Origin: Eubacteriales bacterium
GTDB lineage: Bacteria; Bacillota; Clostridia; Christensenellales; CAG-138
Length of the DNA: 32,595 nucleotides
Reading direction: 5' to 3'
NCBI GenBank assembly: GCA_021372675.1
Contig: JAJFTZ010000066.1
Location: 1-32,595, forward strand
Part shown: piece after piece, positions 1 through 7,281 of the stretch
Layout of the letters: each line of letters starts with the position of its first letter
Position numbering within the stretch: the first letter of the stretch is position 1
The notes under the pieces: generated by a model
The model's database searches: none
Seen by the model: the letters and a program-made list of their open reading frames with translations, nothing else
What the model was told of the DNA's origin: nothing
Translations under genes and position numbers: made by a program

Positions 1-17
1 TAAATCACTTGGGATTA

Positions 18-46
18 TTGACAGCTTTTTCGGGTTGTGGTAAAGT
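18..46 (+). promoter_or_regulatory. Promoter of the iscRSU operon
   Basis: A -35 box TTGACA (18-23, perfect consensus) is separated by 17 bases from TAAAGT (41-46). A TGG triplet just before the -10 box gives an extended -10. It lies about 50 bases before the iscR start and no other candidate is as good. Confidence 0.75.
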
Positions 47-51
47 TGCAA

Positions 52-64
52 TGGAATAAATCCA
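52..64 (+). promoter_or_regulatory. Possible IscR operator
   Basis: The imperfect dyad TGGA-ATAAA-TCCA sits just downstream of the -10 box and before the iscR ribosome binding site. Rrf2-family regulators commonly repress their own operons from such sites. The assignment to IscR is inference from position only. Confidence 0.35.
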
Positions 65-96
65 AGCGGTTTGGTGGGGATTGGAGGCGTGCAAAC

Positions 97-546
97 ATGA
101 AGCTGTCTACGCGCGGGCGCTACGGCATCAAGGCCATGGTCGATCTTGCCGTGGAATACGGAAACGGCAATGTGAGCGCCTCGTCTCTGGCCGCGCAGCA
201 GGGTATAAGCGAGGCGTACCTCGAGCAGCTCATCGCGTCGCTCAAAAAGGCGGGCCTCGTGGTATCCGCGCGGGGCGCTCTGGGCGGCTATACGCTTTCC
301 CGGGCGCCTGAAAACATCGGCGTGGGGGAGATTTTGCGCGCGCTCGAGGGCTCTACCGACCTGATCGGCTGCGTGAGCTCCGATAAGGTGGATTGCGGCA
401 ACGCGTGCAGCTGCTCGGCGCGGCCGCTCTGGCTTAAGCTTCAATCCAGGATCAACGACGTTTTGTCCAGCACCACGCTTAAGGACATGGCGGACGACTA
501 TACTATTCAAAAGAGGCGGTGTGAAAAGCATGAGAGTTTATCTTGA
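97..546 (+). CDS. iscR: Rrf2-family regulator, IscR-like
   Basis: This is a 149-residue Rrf2-family winged-helix repressor, most likely the iron-sulfur sensing regulator of the isc operon. The N-terminus (MKLSTRGRYGIKAMVDLA) is the family signature and the HTH recognition segment is near residues 28-50. Cysteines at 92, 100, 104 and 106 fall where IscR proteins hold a [2Fe-2S] cluster, so cluster-dependent DNA binding is likely. The start at 97 is preceded by GGAGG (83-87); an upstream in-frame start at 37 would add residues not typical of the family. The gene overlaps the start of iscS, so the two are probably translationally coupled. Rrf2 members that regulate cysteine metabolism (CymR) look similar, but the cysteine set and the iscS-iscU neighbours favour IscR. 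Confidence 0.88.
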   Translation: MKLSTRGRYGIKAMVDLAVEYGNGNVSASSLAAQQGISEAYLEQLIASLKKAGLVVSARGALGGYTLSRAPENIGVGEILRALEGSTDLIGCVSSDKVDCGNACSCSARPLWLKLQSRINDVLSSTTLKDMADDYTIQKRRCEKHESLS

Positions 547-1693
547 TAACGCGGCGACGACCGCGCTTTCCCCGAAGGTGCTCGAAAAGATGATGCCCTA
601 TATGACGGAGCTTTACGGCAACCCGTCCAGCATCCATTCCTTCGGCCGGGAGGCGAAAAGCGGCGTGGACCGCGCGCGCGAGCAGGTCGCGAAGGCCATC
701 AACGCCAAGCCGGAGGAGATCATCTTCACGGCGGGCGGCACCGAAAGCGACAATACGGTGCTATTCGGCGCCGTGCAGCGCTATAAAGGCAAGGGCAACC
801 ACATCATCACCACCGCCGTCGAGCACCACGCGGTGCTTTACGCCTGCGAGCAGCTCGAAAAAAGCGGCCTCGCAACGGTCACCTACCTCCCCGTGGACGA
901 GTACGGCCGCATCAGCGCGCAGCAGGTCGCGGACGCCATCACCGATAAAACCATCCTCGTGAGCATCATGTTTGCCAACAACGAGGTGGGTACGATCATG
1001 CCCGTCGCGGAGATCGGCAAGGTATGCCGCGAAAAGGGCGTTTTATTCCATACCGACGCGGTGCAGGCCGTGGGCCACGTGAGAGTGGACGTGCAGCAGA
1101 TGAACATCGACTTCCTCTCCCTTTCGGCGCACAAGTTTCACGGCCCCAAGGGCGTGGGCGCGCTGTATATGCGAAAGGGCCTCAAGCTGCCCGCGCTGCT
1201 CGTGGGCGGCGCGCAGGAGAAAAACCGCCGCGCGGGCACGGAAAACACGCCGGGCATCGTGGGCTTGGGCGCGGCGATAGAGCTTGCCGCCGCCAACATG
1301 GACGATACCGCCGCGCGCATGATCTTCCTGCGCGATAAGCTTCTGAAGGGCATCCCCGCGCGCATTTCCGAAGTGAAGCTCAACGGCCACCCCACGGAGC
1401 GCCTGCCCAACAACGTCAATTTCAGCATCAGGTACATCGAGGGCGAATCGATCCTGCTGCTTTTAGACCTCAACGGCATCGCCGCCTCGAGCGGCAGCGC
1501 GTGCACCTCCGGCTCGCTCGATCCCTCGCATGTGCTCCTCGCCATGGGCATGCCGCACGAGATCGCGCACGGCTCGCTGCGCCTATCCTTGGGCGACGAG
1601 ACCACCGAGGCGGAGATCGACTACGTGCTTGAAACACTGCCTAAGGTCGTTGAAAGGCTTCGCGCCATGTCGCCGCTCTATCCCACAAAATAA
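530..1693 (+). CDS. iscS: Cysteine desulfurase (IscS/NifS)
   Basis: PLP-dependent class V aminotransferase-fold enzyme that converts cysteine to alanine and passes the persulfide sulfur to IscU. The start is MRVYLDNAATT, the usual NifS/IscS opening. The PLP lysine is K202 in SAHKFHGPKG, and the active-site cysteine is C325 in the SSGSACTSG loop. The length of 387 residues is normal. I chose ATG 530 because AGGCGGTG (514-521) then has an 8-base spacer; a GTG at 521 would sit inside that Shine-Dalgarno sequence. The gene overlaps iscR by 17 bases and is followed 12 bases later by iscU, so iscR-iscS-iscU is one operon. NifS and IscS cannot be separated by sequence here. Confidence 0.95.
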   Translation: MRVYLDNAATTALSPKVLEKMMPYMTELYGNPSSIHSFGREAKSGVDRAREQVAKAINAKPEEIIFTAGGTESDNTVLFGAVQRYKGKGNHIITTAVEHHAVLYACEQLEKSGLATVTYLPVDEYGRISAQQVADAITDKTILVSIMFANNEVGTIMPVAEIGKVCREKGVLFHTDAVQAVGHVRVDVQQMNIDFLSLSAHKFHGPKGVGALYMRKGLKLPALLVGGAQEKNRRAGTENTPGIVGLGAAIELAAANMDDTAARMIFLRDKLLKGIPARISEVKLNGHPTERLPNNVNFSIRYIEGESILLLLDLNGIAASSGSACTSGSLDPSHVLLAMGMPHEIAHGSLRLSLGDETTEAEIDYVLETLPKVVERLRAMSPLYPTK

Positions 1694-1705
1694 GGAGGAA
1701 CCGCT

Positions 1706-2086
1706 ATGTATACCGAAAAAGTTCTGGATCATTTCGAGCATCCCCGCAACGTCGGGGAGATAGAGGACGCCAACGGCGTCGGCATGGTGGGGAACGCCAA
1801 ATGCGGCGACATCATGCAGATGTTCATCAAGGTGAACGACGATAACATCATCGAAGACGTAGGCTTTAAAACCTTCGGCTGCGGCGCGGCTGTGGCGACG
1901 AGCTCCATGGCGACCGAGCTTATCAAGGGCAAAAGCGTGGACGAGGCGTTAAAGCTCACCAACACCGCCGTGGTGGAGGCGCTCGAAGGCTTGCCCCCCG
2001 TGAAGATACACTGCTCCGTGCTCGCCGAGGAGGCCATAAAGGCCGCCATCGACGATTACCATAAGCGCAAGGCGGGGGAAGCATAG
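1706..2086 (+). CDS. iscU: Iron-sulfur cluster scaffold protein IscU
   Basis: This 126-residue scaffold builds [2Fe-2S] clusters from IscS-derived sulfur before transfer to target proteins. The three conserved cysteine ligands are visible: C33 (GNAKCGD), C59 (FGCGAA) and C103 (KIHCSVLAEEA). The opening MYTEKVLDHFEHPRNVG is typical of the NifU N-terminal/IscU family. It lacks the zinc-site insertion and C-terminal extension of SufU-type proteins, and has the LPPVKIHCS segment of the IscU branch. AAGGAGG overlaps the iscS stop codon region, 7-8 bases before the ATG. No hscA, hscB or fdx follow, as is common in Clostridia with minimal isc operons. Confidence 0.95.
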   Translation: MYTEKVLDHFEHPRNVGEIEDANGVGMVGNAKCGDIMQMFIKVNDDNIIEDVGFKTFGCGAAVATSSMATELIKGKSVDEALKLTNTAVVEALEGLPPVKIHCSVLAEEAIKAAIDDYHKRKAGEA

Positions 2087-2203
2087 GCCTCCCCTTGGGG
2101 GGCGGCTGTATCCGCCGCGCTCCATCCATCATATTCCATCCATAACGCCTTTCCTTCCCGGACAAACTAAGCTACAAACGCATGTCTGAAAGGAGAAACC
2201 GTT

Positions 2204-2362
2204 ATGAAAGCCGTACCGCTCGTGATCGGCATGGCGGCGGGGGTCGCCATTGCCTCCGCGGCGCTCATGTCCATGTACCCCGACGTTTCGCGCAGGATGA
2301 TGCGCGATTCGAAGCGGGCCGCAAGGTGCACCCGAAGGGCCGTTGGCCGCATGCTCGGGTAA
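2204..2362 (+). CDS. Small putative single-pass membrane protein
   Basis: This 52-residue reading frame is preceded by AAAGGAG (2189-2195) with good spacing to ATG 2204. Residues 1-24 (MKAVPLVIGMAAGVAIASAA and on) form one hydrophobic, alanine-rich segment that could be a membrane anchor or uncleaved signal. The remainder is strongly basic (RRMMRDSKRAARCTRRAVGR), which suggests an N-out, C-in protein with a positively charged cytoplasmic tail. A 15-bp perfect hairpin follows the stop by about 50 bases. I do not recognise the family. Reality rests on the ribosome binding site, the amphipathic layout and position. It lies about 120 bases after iscU with no clear promoter, so it may be co-transcribed with isc. 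Confidence 0.6.
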   Translation: MKAVPLVIGMAAGVAIASAALMSMYPDVSRRMMRDSKRAARCTRRAVGRMLG

Positions 2363-2415
2363 CGAAACGCGCAAACGGCCGCAGCCGTTGAACCGGAAAA
2401 ACCATGAACCGCAGC

Positions 2416-2450
2416 CGGGCGCCTGCGGCGTTTCCCGCCGCAGGCGCCCG
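2416..2450 (+). terminator. Perfect 15-bp GC-rich hairpin
   Basis: CGGGCGCCTGCGGCG (2416-2430) pairs perfectly with 2436-2450 around a 5-base TTTCC loop. It lies between the small membrane-protein gene and ireB. No T-tract follows, so this may be a weak or factor-assisted terminator, or an mRNA-stabilising 3' end. Confidence 0.5.
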
Positions 2451-2527
2451 CCTTGCAGGCTCGCGCTAAGTTCTCCTCCCAACGCATTTTCGATAATGGC
2501 CCCGATTGTTAATTTTTGCCTCTCACC

Positions 2528-2556
2528 TATGAAAAATGCGCGCAATCATGTATACT
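2528..2556 (+). promoter_or_regulatory. Probable promoter of ireB
   Basis: TATACT (2551-2556) is a good -10 box about 34 bases before the ireB start. The -35 region is weak (TATGAA at 2528-2533 with 17-base spacing), so the -10 box carries the call. Confidence 0.45.
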
Positions 2557-2589
2557 ATAACCAAAAGACGCACGGAAAGGAGTAGCGCC

Positions 2590-2859
2590 ATGCCGAACGA
2601 TACCAACGAAACCATGCAGTTTTCCATACCGAGGGATAAAAGCACCGCCAACGAGGTGCTTATGGGCGTATACTCCGCGATGAAGGAAAAGGGCTACGAC
2701 CCTGTGAACCAGATCGTCGGCTACCTCATCAGCGGCGATCCCACCTACATCACCAGCTACAACAACGCCCGCTACCGCATCCGCATGCTCGAGCGGGACG
2801 AGCTCCTGGAGGAGCTCGTGCGCTTTTACGCGCAGCACAATTCGCCCGAAGGCGAATAA
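2590..2859 (+). CDS. ireB: IreB family regulatory phosphoprotein (DUF965)
   Basis: This 89-residue protein belongs to the IreB/DUF965 family. In Enterococcus faecalis, IreB is phosphorylated by the PASTA kinase IreK and influences cephalosporin tolerance. The conserved core is easily seen: a [18 protein letters not shown] block at about residues 47-64, then [13 protein letters not shown]. Thr5 and Thr8 near the N-terminus sit like the phosphorylated threonines of the enterococcal protein. ATG 2590 has AAAGGAG (2576-2581) upstream; the ATG at 2536 would add non-homologous residues and overlap the promoter. The ireB-ruvX-DUF1292 order matches yrzL-yrrK-yrzB of Bacillus, although alaS is not next to it here. 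Confidence 0.92.
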   Translation: MPNDTNETMQFSIPRDKSTANEVLMGVYSAMKEKGYDPVNQIVGYLISGDPTYITSYNNARYRIRMLERDELLEELVRFYAQHNSPEGE

Positions 2860-2880
2860 TATCCTTATAGGAACCCTTGC

Positions 2881-2908
2881 GGGGCGCGCGTCAGCGCGCC
2901 CCGATTTT
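2881..2908 (+). terminator. Intergenic hairpin with short T-tract
   Basis: GGGGCGCGC (2881-2889) pairs with GCGCGCCCC (2894-2902) around GTCA and is followed by GATTTT. It lies between ireB and ruvX, only a few bases before the ruvX ribosome binding site. It could act as a partial terminator or processing signal that lowers ruvX expression. Confidence 0.6.
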
Positions 2909-2919
2909 ACGGAGGCAGT

Positions 2920-3342
2920 ATGCAACGCATTCTCGCGCTCGACGTGGGCGAAAAGCGCATCGGCATCGCGGTGAGCGACGCGCTCGGCATTACCGCGCAG
3001 GGCTTAGAAACCTACGCGCGCACCGGCGACACCGCAAAGGACGCCGCCTACATCCGAAAGCTCGCACAAGGCTACGCGCCCGTGCGGCTTTTGTTCGGCA
3101 TGCCCCGCAACATGGATGGAAGCTACGGTTTTCAGGCGGAGCGCGTAAAGGAGTTTGCGGCTGCGGTGCTCGAGGATTGGCCCGGCGAGCATGCGTTTTA
3201 TGACGAGCGGCTCACCACCGTTTCCGCCGAGCGGGTGCTCATAGAGGCGGAAATGCCTTGGCAGAAGCGCCGCAAGGTGGTGGATAAGCTGGCCGCGGTG
3301 GTGATCCTGCAAGGCTATCTCGCGTCCGGCCCCAAGCTTTAA
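2920..3342 (+). CDS. ruvX: RuvX/YqgF RNase H-fold nuclease
   Basis: This 140-residue protein has the YqgF fold. Members are called putative Holliday junction resolvases and in E. coli the enzyme takes part in 5' end maturation of 16S pre-rRNA. Visible motifs are LALDVGEKRIGIAVSD with the metal-binding Asp8, FGMPRNMDGS at about residue 60, DERLTTVSAERVL at about residue 93, and VDKLAAVVILQGYL near the C-terminus carrying the last catalytic aspartate. GGAGG (2911-2915) precedes ATG 2920. The placement between ireB and a DUF1292 gene is the usual Firmicutes arrangement. Confidence 0.93.
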   Translation: MQRILALDVGEKRIGIAVSDALGITAQGLETYARTGDTAKDAAYIRKLAQGYAPVRLLFGMPRNMDGSYGFQAERVKEFAAAVLEDWPGEHAFYDERLTTVSAERVLIEAEMPWQKRRKVVDKLAAVVILQGYLASGPKL

Positions 3343-3372
3343 AGCGTATAGATTATAGAAAGGAAAAGAAAA

Positions 3373-3663
3373 ATGGCCGATCCTAAGCATGACGACGAAG
3401 TGGTGCTGCTCGACGAAAACGGCAGCGAGGGGCGCTTTTCCCATGTGCTCACGTTTTTGTACGAGGGCGAGCGCTACGTGGCGCTCGAGCCCGAGGACGC
3501 GGACGGGGAAAGCGACGCCGAGGCGGAGATCGTCCTATTGCGCGTCGTGAGCGAAAACGGGGAGGATACCTACGTTTCCATCGATAACGAGGCGCTTCTC
3601 GACGAGGTGTTCGACGAATTTTTGTCGCTGATGGACGAAATAGACGAGGACGACGAGTCGTAA
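3373..3663 (+). CDS. DUF1292 family protein (YrzB-like)
   Basis: This 96-residue, very acidic protein belongs to DUF1292, whose function is unknown. It has the typical pattern: an N-terminal HDDEVVLLDENGSE segment, a central FLYEGERYVALEP strand region, and an EEIVLLRVV-like strand followed by a DEALLDEVFDEF-like helix. The C-terminus is almost entirely Asp and Glu. AGAAAGGAAAAG precedes the start. The gene is the last of the ireB-ruvX cluster, and a GC-rich hairpin with a T6 run follows. Confidence 0.9.
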   Translation: MADPKHDDEVVLLDENGSEGRFSHVLTFLYEGERYVALEPEDADGESDAEAEIVLLRVVSENGEDTYVSIDNEALLDEVFDEFLSLMDEIDEDDES

Positions 3664-3671
3664 GGTATTTT

Positions 3672-3715
3672 GGCCGCGGCGGTTTCTAAAAAACGCGGCC
3701 GCGCGAACGTTTTTT
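3672..3715 (+). terminator. Probable terminator of the ireB cluster
   Basis: GGCCGCG (3672-3678) pairs with CGCGGCC (3694-3700), and a T6 run occurs at 3710-3715. The gap between stem and T-run is longer than ideal. It directly precedes the rpsB promoter. Confidence 0.5.
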
Positions 3716-3716
3716 C

Positions 3717-3746
3717 TTGCATTTGCCCAAATGGCTGTGCTATAAT
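3717..3746 (+). promoter_or_regulatory. Strong rpsB-tsf promoter
   Basis: TTGCAT (3717-3722) is followed after 18 bases by a perfect TATAAT (3741-3746), and TGC just before it makes an extended -10. Strength fits a ribosomal-protein operon. Transcription would begin near 3753, leaving an untranslated leader of about 135 bases. Confidence 0.8.
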
Positions 3747-3752
3747 CTCACG

Positions 3753-3888
3753 GGTATATGTGCGGCGGACGGACGCCGCAAATACGCACCCGCGCGGATT
3801 CTGCGCGCCGTGCCTTTCTTTTTCTAAGAAGGTTCGCGCGGAAGTCGATGTGCGGGGAGGAAAATAAAAACGAGGAGGAACCTTAATT
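3753..3888 (+). promoter_or_regulatory. Structured 5' leader of rpsB
   Basis: The leader has a 6-bp hairpin (GCGGCG 3762-3767 with CGCCGC 3774-3779). Downstream, CCGCGCG (about 3790-3796) can pair either locally with CGCGC or with CGCGCGG near 3834-3840, enclosing a CCTT...AAGG hairpin. Mutually exclusive pairings upstream of an S2 gene suggest feedback control by the ribosomal protein, as known for several r-protein leaders. No named leader family was recognised. Confidence 0.4.
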
Positions 3889-4623
3889 ATGTCCGTAATT
3901 TCCATGAAACAGCTCCTTGAGGCCGGCGTGCACTTCGGGCATCAGACCCGCCGCTGGAACCCCAAAATGAAGGAGTACATCTTCACCGAGCGCAACGGCA
4001 TCTACATCATCGACCTGCAAAAGACCGTGAAAAAGGCGGAGGAGGCCTATTACTTCATCCGCGACGTCTCCATGCGGGGCGATTCGGTGCTGTTCGTGGG
4101 CACCAAGAAGCAGGCGCAGGAGAGCATCGAGCAGGAAGCGCGCCGCTGCGAAATGTATTTCGTGAACCAGCGCTGGCTGGGCGGCATGCTTACCAACTTC
4201 AAAACCATGCAGTCCCGCGTGTCGCGCCTGCGCAAAATCGAAAAGATGGAAGCCGACGGCGACTTCGCGCTGCTCCCCAAGAAGGAGGTCATCAAGCTCA
4301 AGGCCGAGAGCGAAAAGCTTGAGAAGAACCTCGGCGGCATCAAGGATATGAAGCGCCTCCCCGGCGCCATGTTCGTGGTGGATCCGCGTAAGGAGCACAT
4401 CGCCATCATGGAAGCCCGCACACTGGGCATCCCCGTGGTTGCCATCGTCGATACCAACTGCGATCCCGACGAGATCGATTACCCCATCCCGGGCAACGAC
4501 GACGCCATCCGCGCGGTCAAGCTCATCGCCTCCAAGATCGCCGACGCGGTGCTTGAAGGCAGGCAGGGCGAGCAGATGGAGGCGGCCGCAGAGGAAAGCG
4601 CCGCCGCGGACGACGATTTTTAA
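3889..4623 (+). CDS. rpsB: 30S ribosomal protein S2
   Basis: This 244-residue protein is ribosomal S2, which binds at the neck of the 30S subunit and is added late in assembly. The start [18 protein letters not shown] and the downstream [21 protein letters not shown] are S2 signatures. [14 protein letters not shown] and the [14 protein letters not shown] block are also present, as is the [14 protein letters not shown] ending. The last 20 or so residues are acidic and alanine-rich, a variable tail. GAGGAGG (3872-3878) precedes the start. It is co-transcribed with tsf, 21 bases downstream. Confidence 0.98.
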   Translation: MSVISMKQLLEAGVHFGHQTRRWNPKMKEYIFTERNGIYIIDLQKTVKKAEEAYYFIRDVSMRGDSVLFVGTKKQAQESIEQEARRCEMYFVNQRWLGGMLTNFKTMQSRVSRLRKIEKMEADGDFALLPKKEVIKLKAESEKLEKNLGGIKDMKRLPGAMFVVDPRKEHIAIMEARTLGIPVVAIVDTNCDPDEIDYPIPGNDDAIRAVKLIASKIADAVLEGRQGEQMEAAAEESAAADDDF

Positions 4624-4644
4624 TCCTTTGGGAGGTTTAGCATA

Positions 4645-5298
4645 ATGTTTACCGCAAAAGACGTAATGACCCTGCGCGAAACGACCGGCGCGGGCATGAT
4701 GGATTGCAAAAAGGCGCTTACCGAGTGCGATGGCAATATGGAGAAGGCCGCCGACTATCTGCGCGAGAAGAGCCTGGCAGCCAGCGCCAAGAAGGCTTCC
4801 CGCATCGCCGCCGAGGGCATCGTGGATTCGTACGTCCATATGGGCGGCAGAATCGGCGTGCTCGTAGAGGTCAACTGCGAGACCGACTTCGTGGCCAAGA
4901 CCGACGCATTCAAAACCCTCGTGCACGATATCGCCATGCAGATCGCGGCCGCGAAACCCACCTACGTCCACAAGGAGGAAGTGGATCAGGCCGAGATCGA
5001 AAAGGAAAAGGAAATTCTCCGCGCGCAGGCGCTCAACGAGCCTAAGCCCAAGCCCATGAACATCATCGACAAGATGGTGGAGGGCCGCATCGAAAAGTAC
5101 TATAAAGAGGTCTGCCTCCTCGAGCAGCCCTTCGTGAAGGACCCCGATCAGACCGTGGGTCAGCTCGTCAACGCCGCTTCCGCCAAGATCGGCGAGAAGA
5201 TCAGCGTGCGCAGGTTCGTGCGCTACGAAATGGGCGAGGGCCTCGAAAAGCGCAAGGATAATTTTGCCGAGGAAGTCATGAGCCAGGCAACCAAGTAA
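4645..5298 (+). CDS. tsf: Elongation factor Ts (short form)
   Basis: EF-Ts is the nucleotide exchange factor for EF-Tu. The N-terminal UBA-like domain (residues 1-50) includes [19 protein letters not shown], which is highly conserved. The core domain contains [13 protein letters not shown] at about residue 73, the usual contact region. At 217 residues it is shorter than the approximately 280-300 residue forms of E. coli and many Firmicutes, which matches short EF-Ts proteins with a reduced core as seen in Thermus. GGGAGG (4630-4635) precedes the start. A strong terminator follows directly. Confidence 0.97.
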   Translation: MFTAKDVMTLRETTGAGMMDCKKALTECDGNMEKAADYLREKSLAASAKKASRIAAEGIVDSYVHMGGRIGVLVEVNCETDFVAKTDAFKTLVHDIAMQIAAAKPTYVHKEEVDQAEIEKEKEILRAQALNEPKPKPMNIIDKMVEGRIEKYYKEVCLLEQPFVKDPDQTVGQLVNAASAKIGEKISVRRFVRYEMGEGLEKRKDNFAEEVMSQATK

Positions 5299-5304
5299 TT
5301 CTTG

Positions 5305-5333
5305 AAAGGAACACCCTTTGGGTGTTCCTTTTT
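5305..5333 (+). terminator. Rho-independent terminator after tsf
   Basis: AAAGGAACACCC (5305-5316) pairs perfectly with GGGTGTTCCTTT (5320-5331) around a 3-base loop, and the T-run 5329-5333 ends it. It sits only about 35 bases before the pyrH start, so pyrH depends on read-through or on a promoter not obvious to me. Confidence 0.88.
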
Positions 5334-5366
5334 CGTTACCAAAAAATGGATTTGGGGGACGGTTCT

Positions 5367-6074
5367 ATGGATGGTATTCGTTATAAGCGCATCTCCTTAA
5401 AGCTCTCCGGCGAGGTGCTCGCCGGCAAGGGGGACGCGCTCGATTTTTCGGCGGTGGGTAAAATCGCGCGCCAGCTCAGGCTCCTATGGGAAAACGGCGT
5501 GGAGATCGGCGTTACCGTGGGCGGCGGCAACATCTGGCGCGGCAGGAGCGCGGGGGAGATGGATCGTAACCGCGCCGACCACATCGGCATGCTCGCCACC
5601 ATCATCAACTCGCTCGCGCTGCAGGACGCACTCGAAAAGCTCGATGTGCCCTCGGTCGTGCTGTCGTCGGTGGAGGTGCCGCGCTTTTGCGAAAACTACA
5701 CCTCGCGCGGCGCGCTTGCGGCGCTCGCGCAAAAAAAGGTGCTCATCTTCGCGGCGGGGAGCGGGCTGCCGTTTTTCTCCACGGACACGGCCGCCGCGCT
5801 CAAAGCGGCGGAGATCAAGGCGGACGCGCTCCTCTTGGCAAAAAATGTAAACGGCGTGTATTCGAGCGACCCGAACCTCGATCCGGCCGCCGTGCGCTAT
5901 GAGCGGCTCACCTGCAAGGAGGTGGTGGAGCAGGGGCTTCGCGCCACCGATCTTACCGCCGTTACGCTCTGCATGGAGCAGAGAATACCCATCCTCGTGT
6001 TTTCCATGAAGGAGGATGGCGCCATCCTTCGCGCGGTGCGCGGGGAAAACGTGGGCACGCTGATCGAGAGCTAG
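5367..6074 (+). CDS. pyrH: UMP kinase
   Basis: Bacterial UMP kinase phosphorylates UMP to UDP in pyrimidine synthesis and belongs to the amino acid kinase fold. With the start at 5367 it has 235 residues, the normal length. Motifs are KRISLKLSGEVL at the N-terminus, TVGGGNIWRG, ADHIGMLATIINSLALQDAL, FAAGSGLPFFSTDTAA, and the uracil/ATP-side KNVNGVYSSDP. ATG 5367 has GGGGGA (5354-5359) at a suitable distance; alternatives at 5346 or 5322 overlap that site or the terminator. In most Firmicutes frr follows directly, but here a flavodoxin-like gene intervenes. Confidence 0.95.
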   Translation: MDGIRYKRISLKLSGEVLAGKGDALDFSAVGKIARQLRLLWENGVEIGVTVGGGNIWRGRSAGEMDRNRADHIGMLATIINSLALQDALEKLDVPSVVLSSVEVPRFCENYTSRGALAALAQKKVLIFAAGSGLPFFSTDTAAALKAAEIKADALLLAKNVNGVYSSDPNLDPAAVRYERLTCKEVVEQGLRATDLTAVTLCMEQRIPILVFSMKEDGAILRAVRGENVGTLIES

Positions 6075-6128
6075 TGCCGCGCGGCGAAAGAACAACGCTT
6101 GCTCGATTGACAGAAAGAGAGGCCGCGT

Positions 6129-6569
6129 ATGAAAACCGCGATCCTTTACTACACCTTCGGCGGGGCTACGAAAAAAGAGGCGGAGCGCATGGCGCGCGAG
6201 CTTGGCGCGGTTTCCTACCGCGTGTTTGAGGCGCGAAAAAGGAGCCTGATCGGCTCGTTTATACCCGGCGGCCTGCAGGCGATGCACCGCAAAGCCGTAA
6301 AGATCAAGCCGCTCGGGGCGGAGCTTGCGGGGTTCGACCGCATTGTGATCGGCTGCCCGGTGTGGGCGGCGTACCCGGCGCCCGCATTCAATTCCATCGT
6401 CGAGCTTTTGCCCGCGGGCAAGGAGGTCGAACTCTTTTTCTGCGAGGGCGGGAGCGACCCGCTCGCGGACGAGGAAGGGACGAAGGCGCTCGTTGAAAAG
6501 CGGGGCTGCAAGGTGGTTTCTTGCCGCGTCGTTTCCACGGGCGAGAAGCCCTCGAAGCTGAAGGAATAA
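6129..6569 (+). CDS. Flavodoxin family protein
   Basis: This 146-residue protein has a flavodoxin-like alpha/beta fold. The start MKTAILYYTFGGATKKEAERMA has the position and shape of the FMN phosphate-binding loop, although the classical T/S-x-T-G-x-T is replaced by TFGGAT. The segment DRIVIGCPVWAAYPAPAFNSI at about residues 74-94 corresponds to the second flavin-contact region of the NADPH-FMN-reductase-like and flavodoxin_4 groups. It probably carries electrons or reduces a small substrate using FMN; the partner is unknown. AGAGAGG precedes ATG 6129. The gene splits the usual pyrH-frr pair. Confidence 0.75.
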   Translation: MKTAILYYTFGGATKKEAERMARELGAVSYRVFEARKRSLIGSFIPGGLQAMHRKAVKIKPLGAELAGFDRIVIGCPVWAAYPAPAFNSIVELLPAGKEVELFFCEGGSDPLADEEGTKALVEKRGCKVVSCRVVSTGEKPSKLKE

Positions 6570-6612
6570 AGCGGGGCTTTGCGGGGCCGCGTCTTTGGCG
6601 CGCCCCAAGGGC

Positions 6613-6641
6613 TTGTATATTATGGCAAAATCAATTAGAAT
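6613..6641 (+). promoter_or_regulatory. Candidate promoter of frr
   Basis: TTGTAT (6613-6618), a 17-base spacer and TAGAAT (6636-6641) lie about 33 bases before the frr start, in a locally AT-rich patch of GC-rich DNA. Confidence 0.5.
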
Positions 6642-6674
6642 AAGGAAGGATATTGCAGACTAGGAGGCGACAGT

Positions 6675-7226
6675 ATGGATGCCATCGAAACGGCAAAGGA
6701 TAAAATGAACAAAACCATCGCTGTGTTCAAGCGCGACTTAAGCGGACTTCGCGCGGGGCGCGCCAACGCGCAGCTTCTCGAGCGCATCACGGCGGAATAT
6801 TACGGAACGCATACGCCTATCCCCCAAATGTGCAACATCTCCTCGCCGGAGCCGAGGCTTCTCGTGATCGCCCCCTACGATCCCACCGCGCTTTCCGCCA
6901 TCGAAAAGGCGATCCAGAAATCCGAACTCGGCATCAACCCCTCAAACGACGGCAAGCTCATCCGCCTCGTGTTCCCGGAACTCACCGAGGAGCGCCGCAA
7001 GGATCTCGTGAAAACCGTGCGCAAAAAGGCCGAGGAATCCAAGGTGGCCATCCGCGCCATTAGGCGCGACGCCATGGAAACGGTGAAAAAGCAGCGGAAG
7101 GACAGCGAAATCACCGAGGACGATCAAAAGCAGCTCGAGGAGCAGATGCAGAAGCTTACCGACGGCATGATCAAGGATATCGACGTGATCATGGCCGAAA
7201 AGGAAAAGGAGATCATGGAGGTATGA
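6675..7226 (+). CDS. frr: Ribosome recycling factor
   Basis: This 183-residue protein is RRF, which with EF-G splits the ribosome after termination. Signature segments are the DLSGLRAGRANAQLLERI region at about residues 20-37, the domain II hinge around YYGTHTPIPQ, and LVFPELTEERRKDLVKTVRKK at about residues 96-116. The length is standard. AGGAGG (6662-6667) precedes ATG 6675. It is followed by a small PASTA-like gene and then uppS. Confidence 0.97.
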   Translation: MDAIETAKDKMNKTIAVFKRDLSGLRAGRANAQLLERITAEYYGTHTPIPQMCNISSPEPRLLVIAPYDPTALSAIEKAIQKSELGINPSNDGKLIRLVFPELTEERRKDLVKTVRKKAEESKVAIRAIRRDAMETVKKQRKDSEITEDDQKQLEEQMQKLTDGMIKDIDVIMAEKEKEIMEV

Positions 7227-7281
7227 CGCCGGTTTTGAGCGCGGGCGCGCCGCGGCGGCGGCTTTCCCCGTGCGGCGGCGT

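Noticed and set aside
2281..2585. Other plus-strand frames covering the region between iscU and ireB
   Set aside because: They run through the 15-bp hairpin, lack ribosome binding sites, and the small gene at 2204-2362 explains the coding signal better.
3883..4971. Minus-strand 362-codon frame over rpsB and tsf
   Set aside because: Shadow of two conserved plus-strand genes, with His/Gly/Leu-rich composition and no recognisable domain.
5484..6608. Minus-strand 374-codon frame over pyrH and the flavodoxin gene
   Set aside because: Shadow frame with Arg/His-rich composition and no domain or ribosome binding site.
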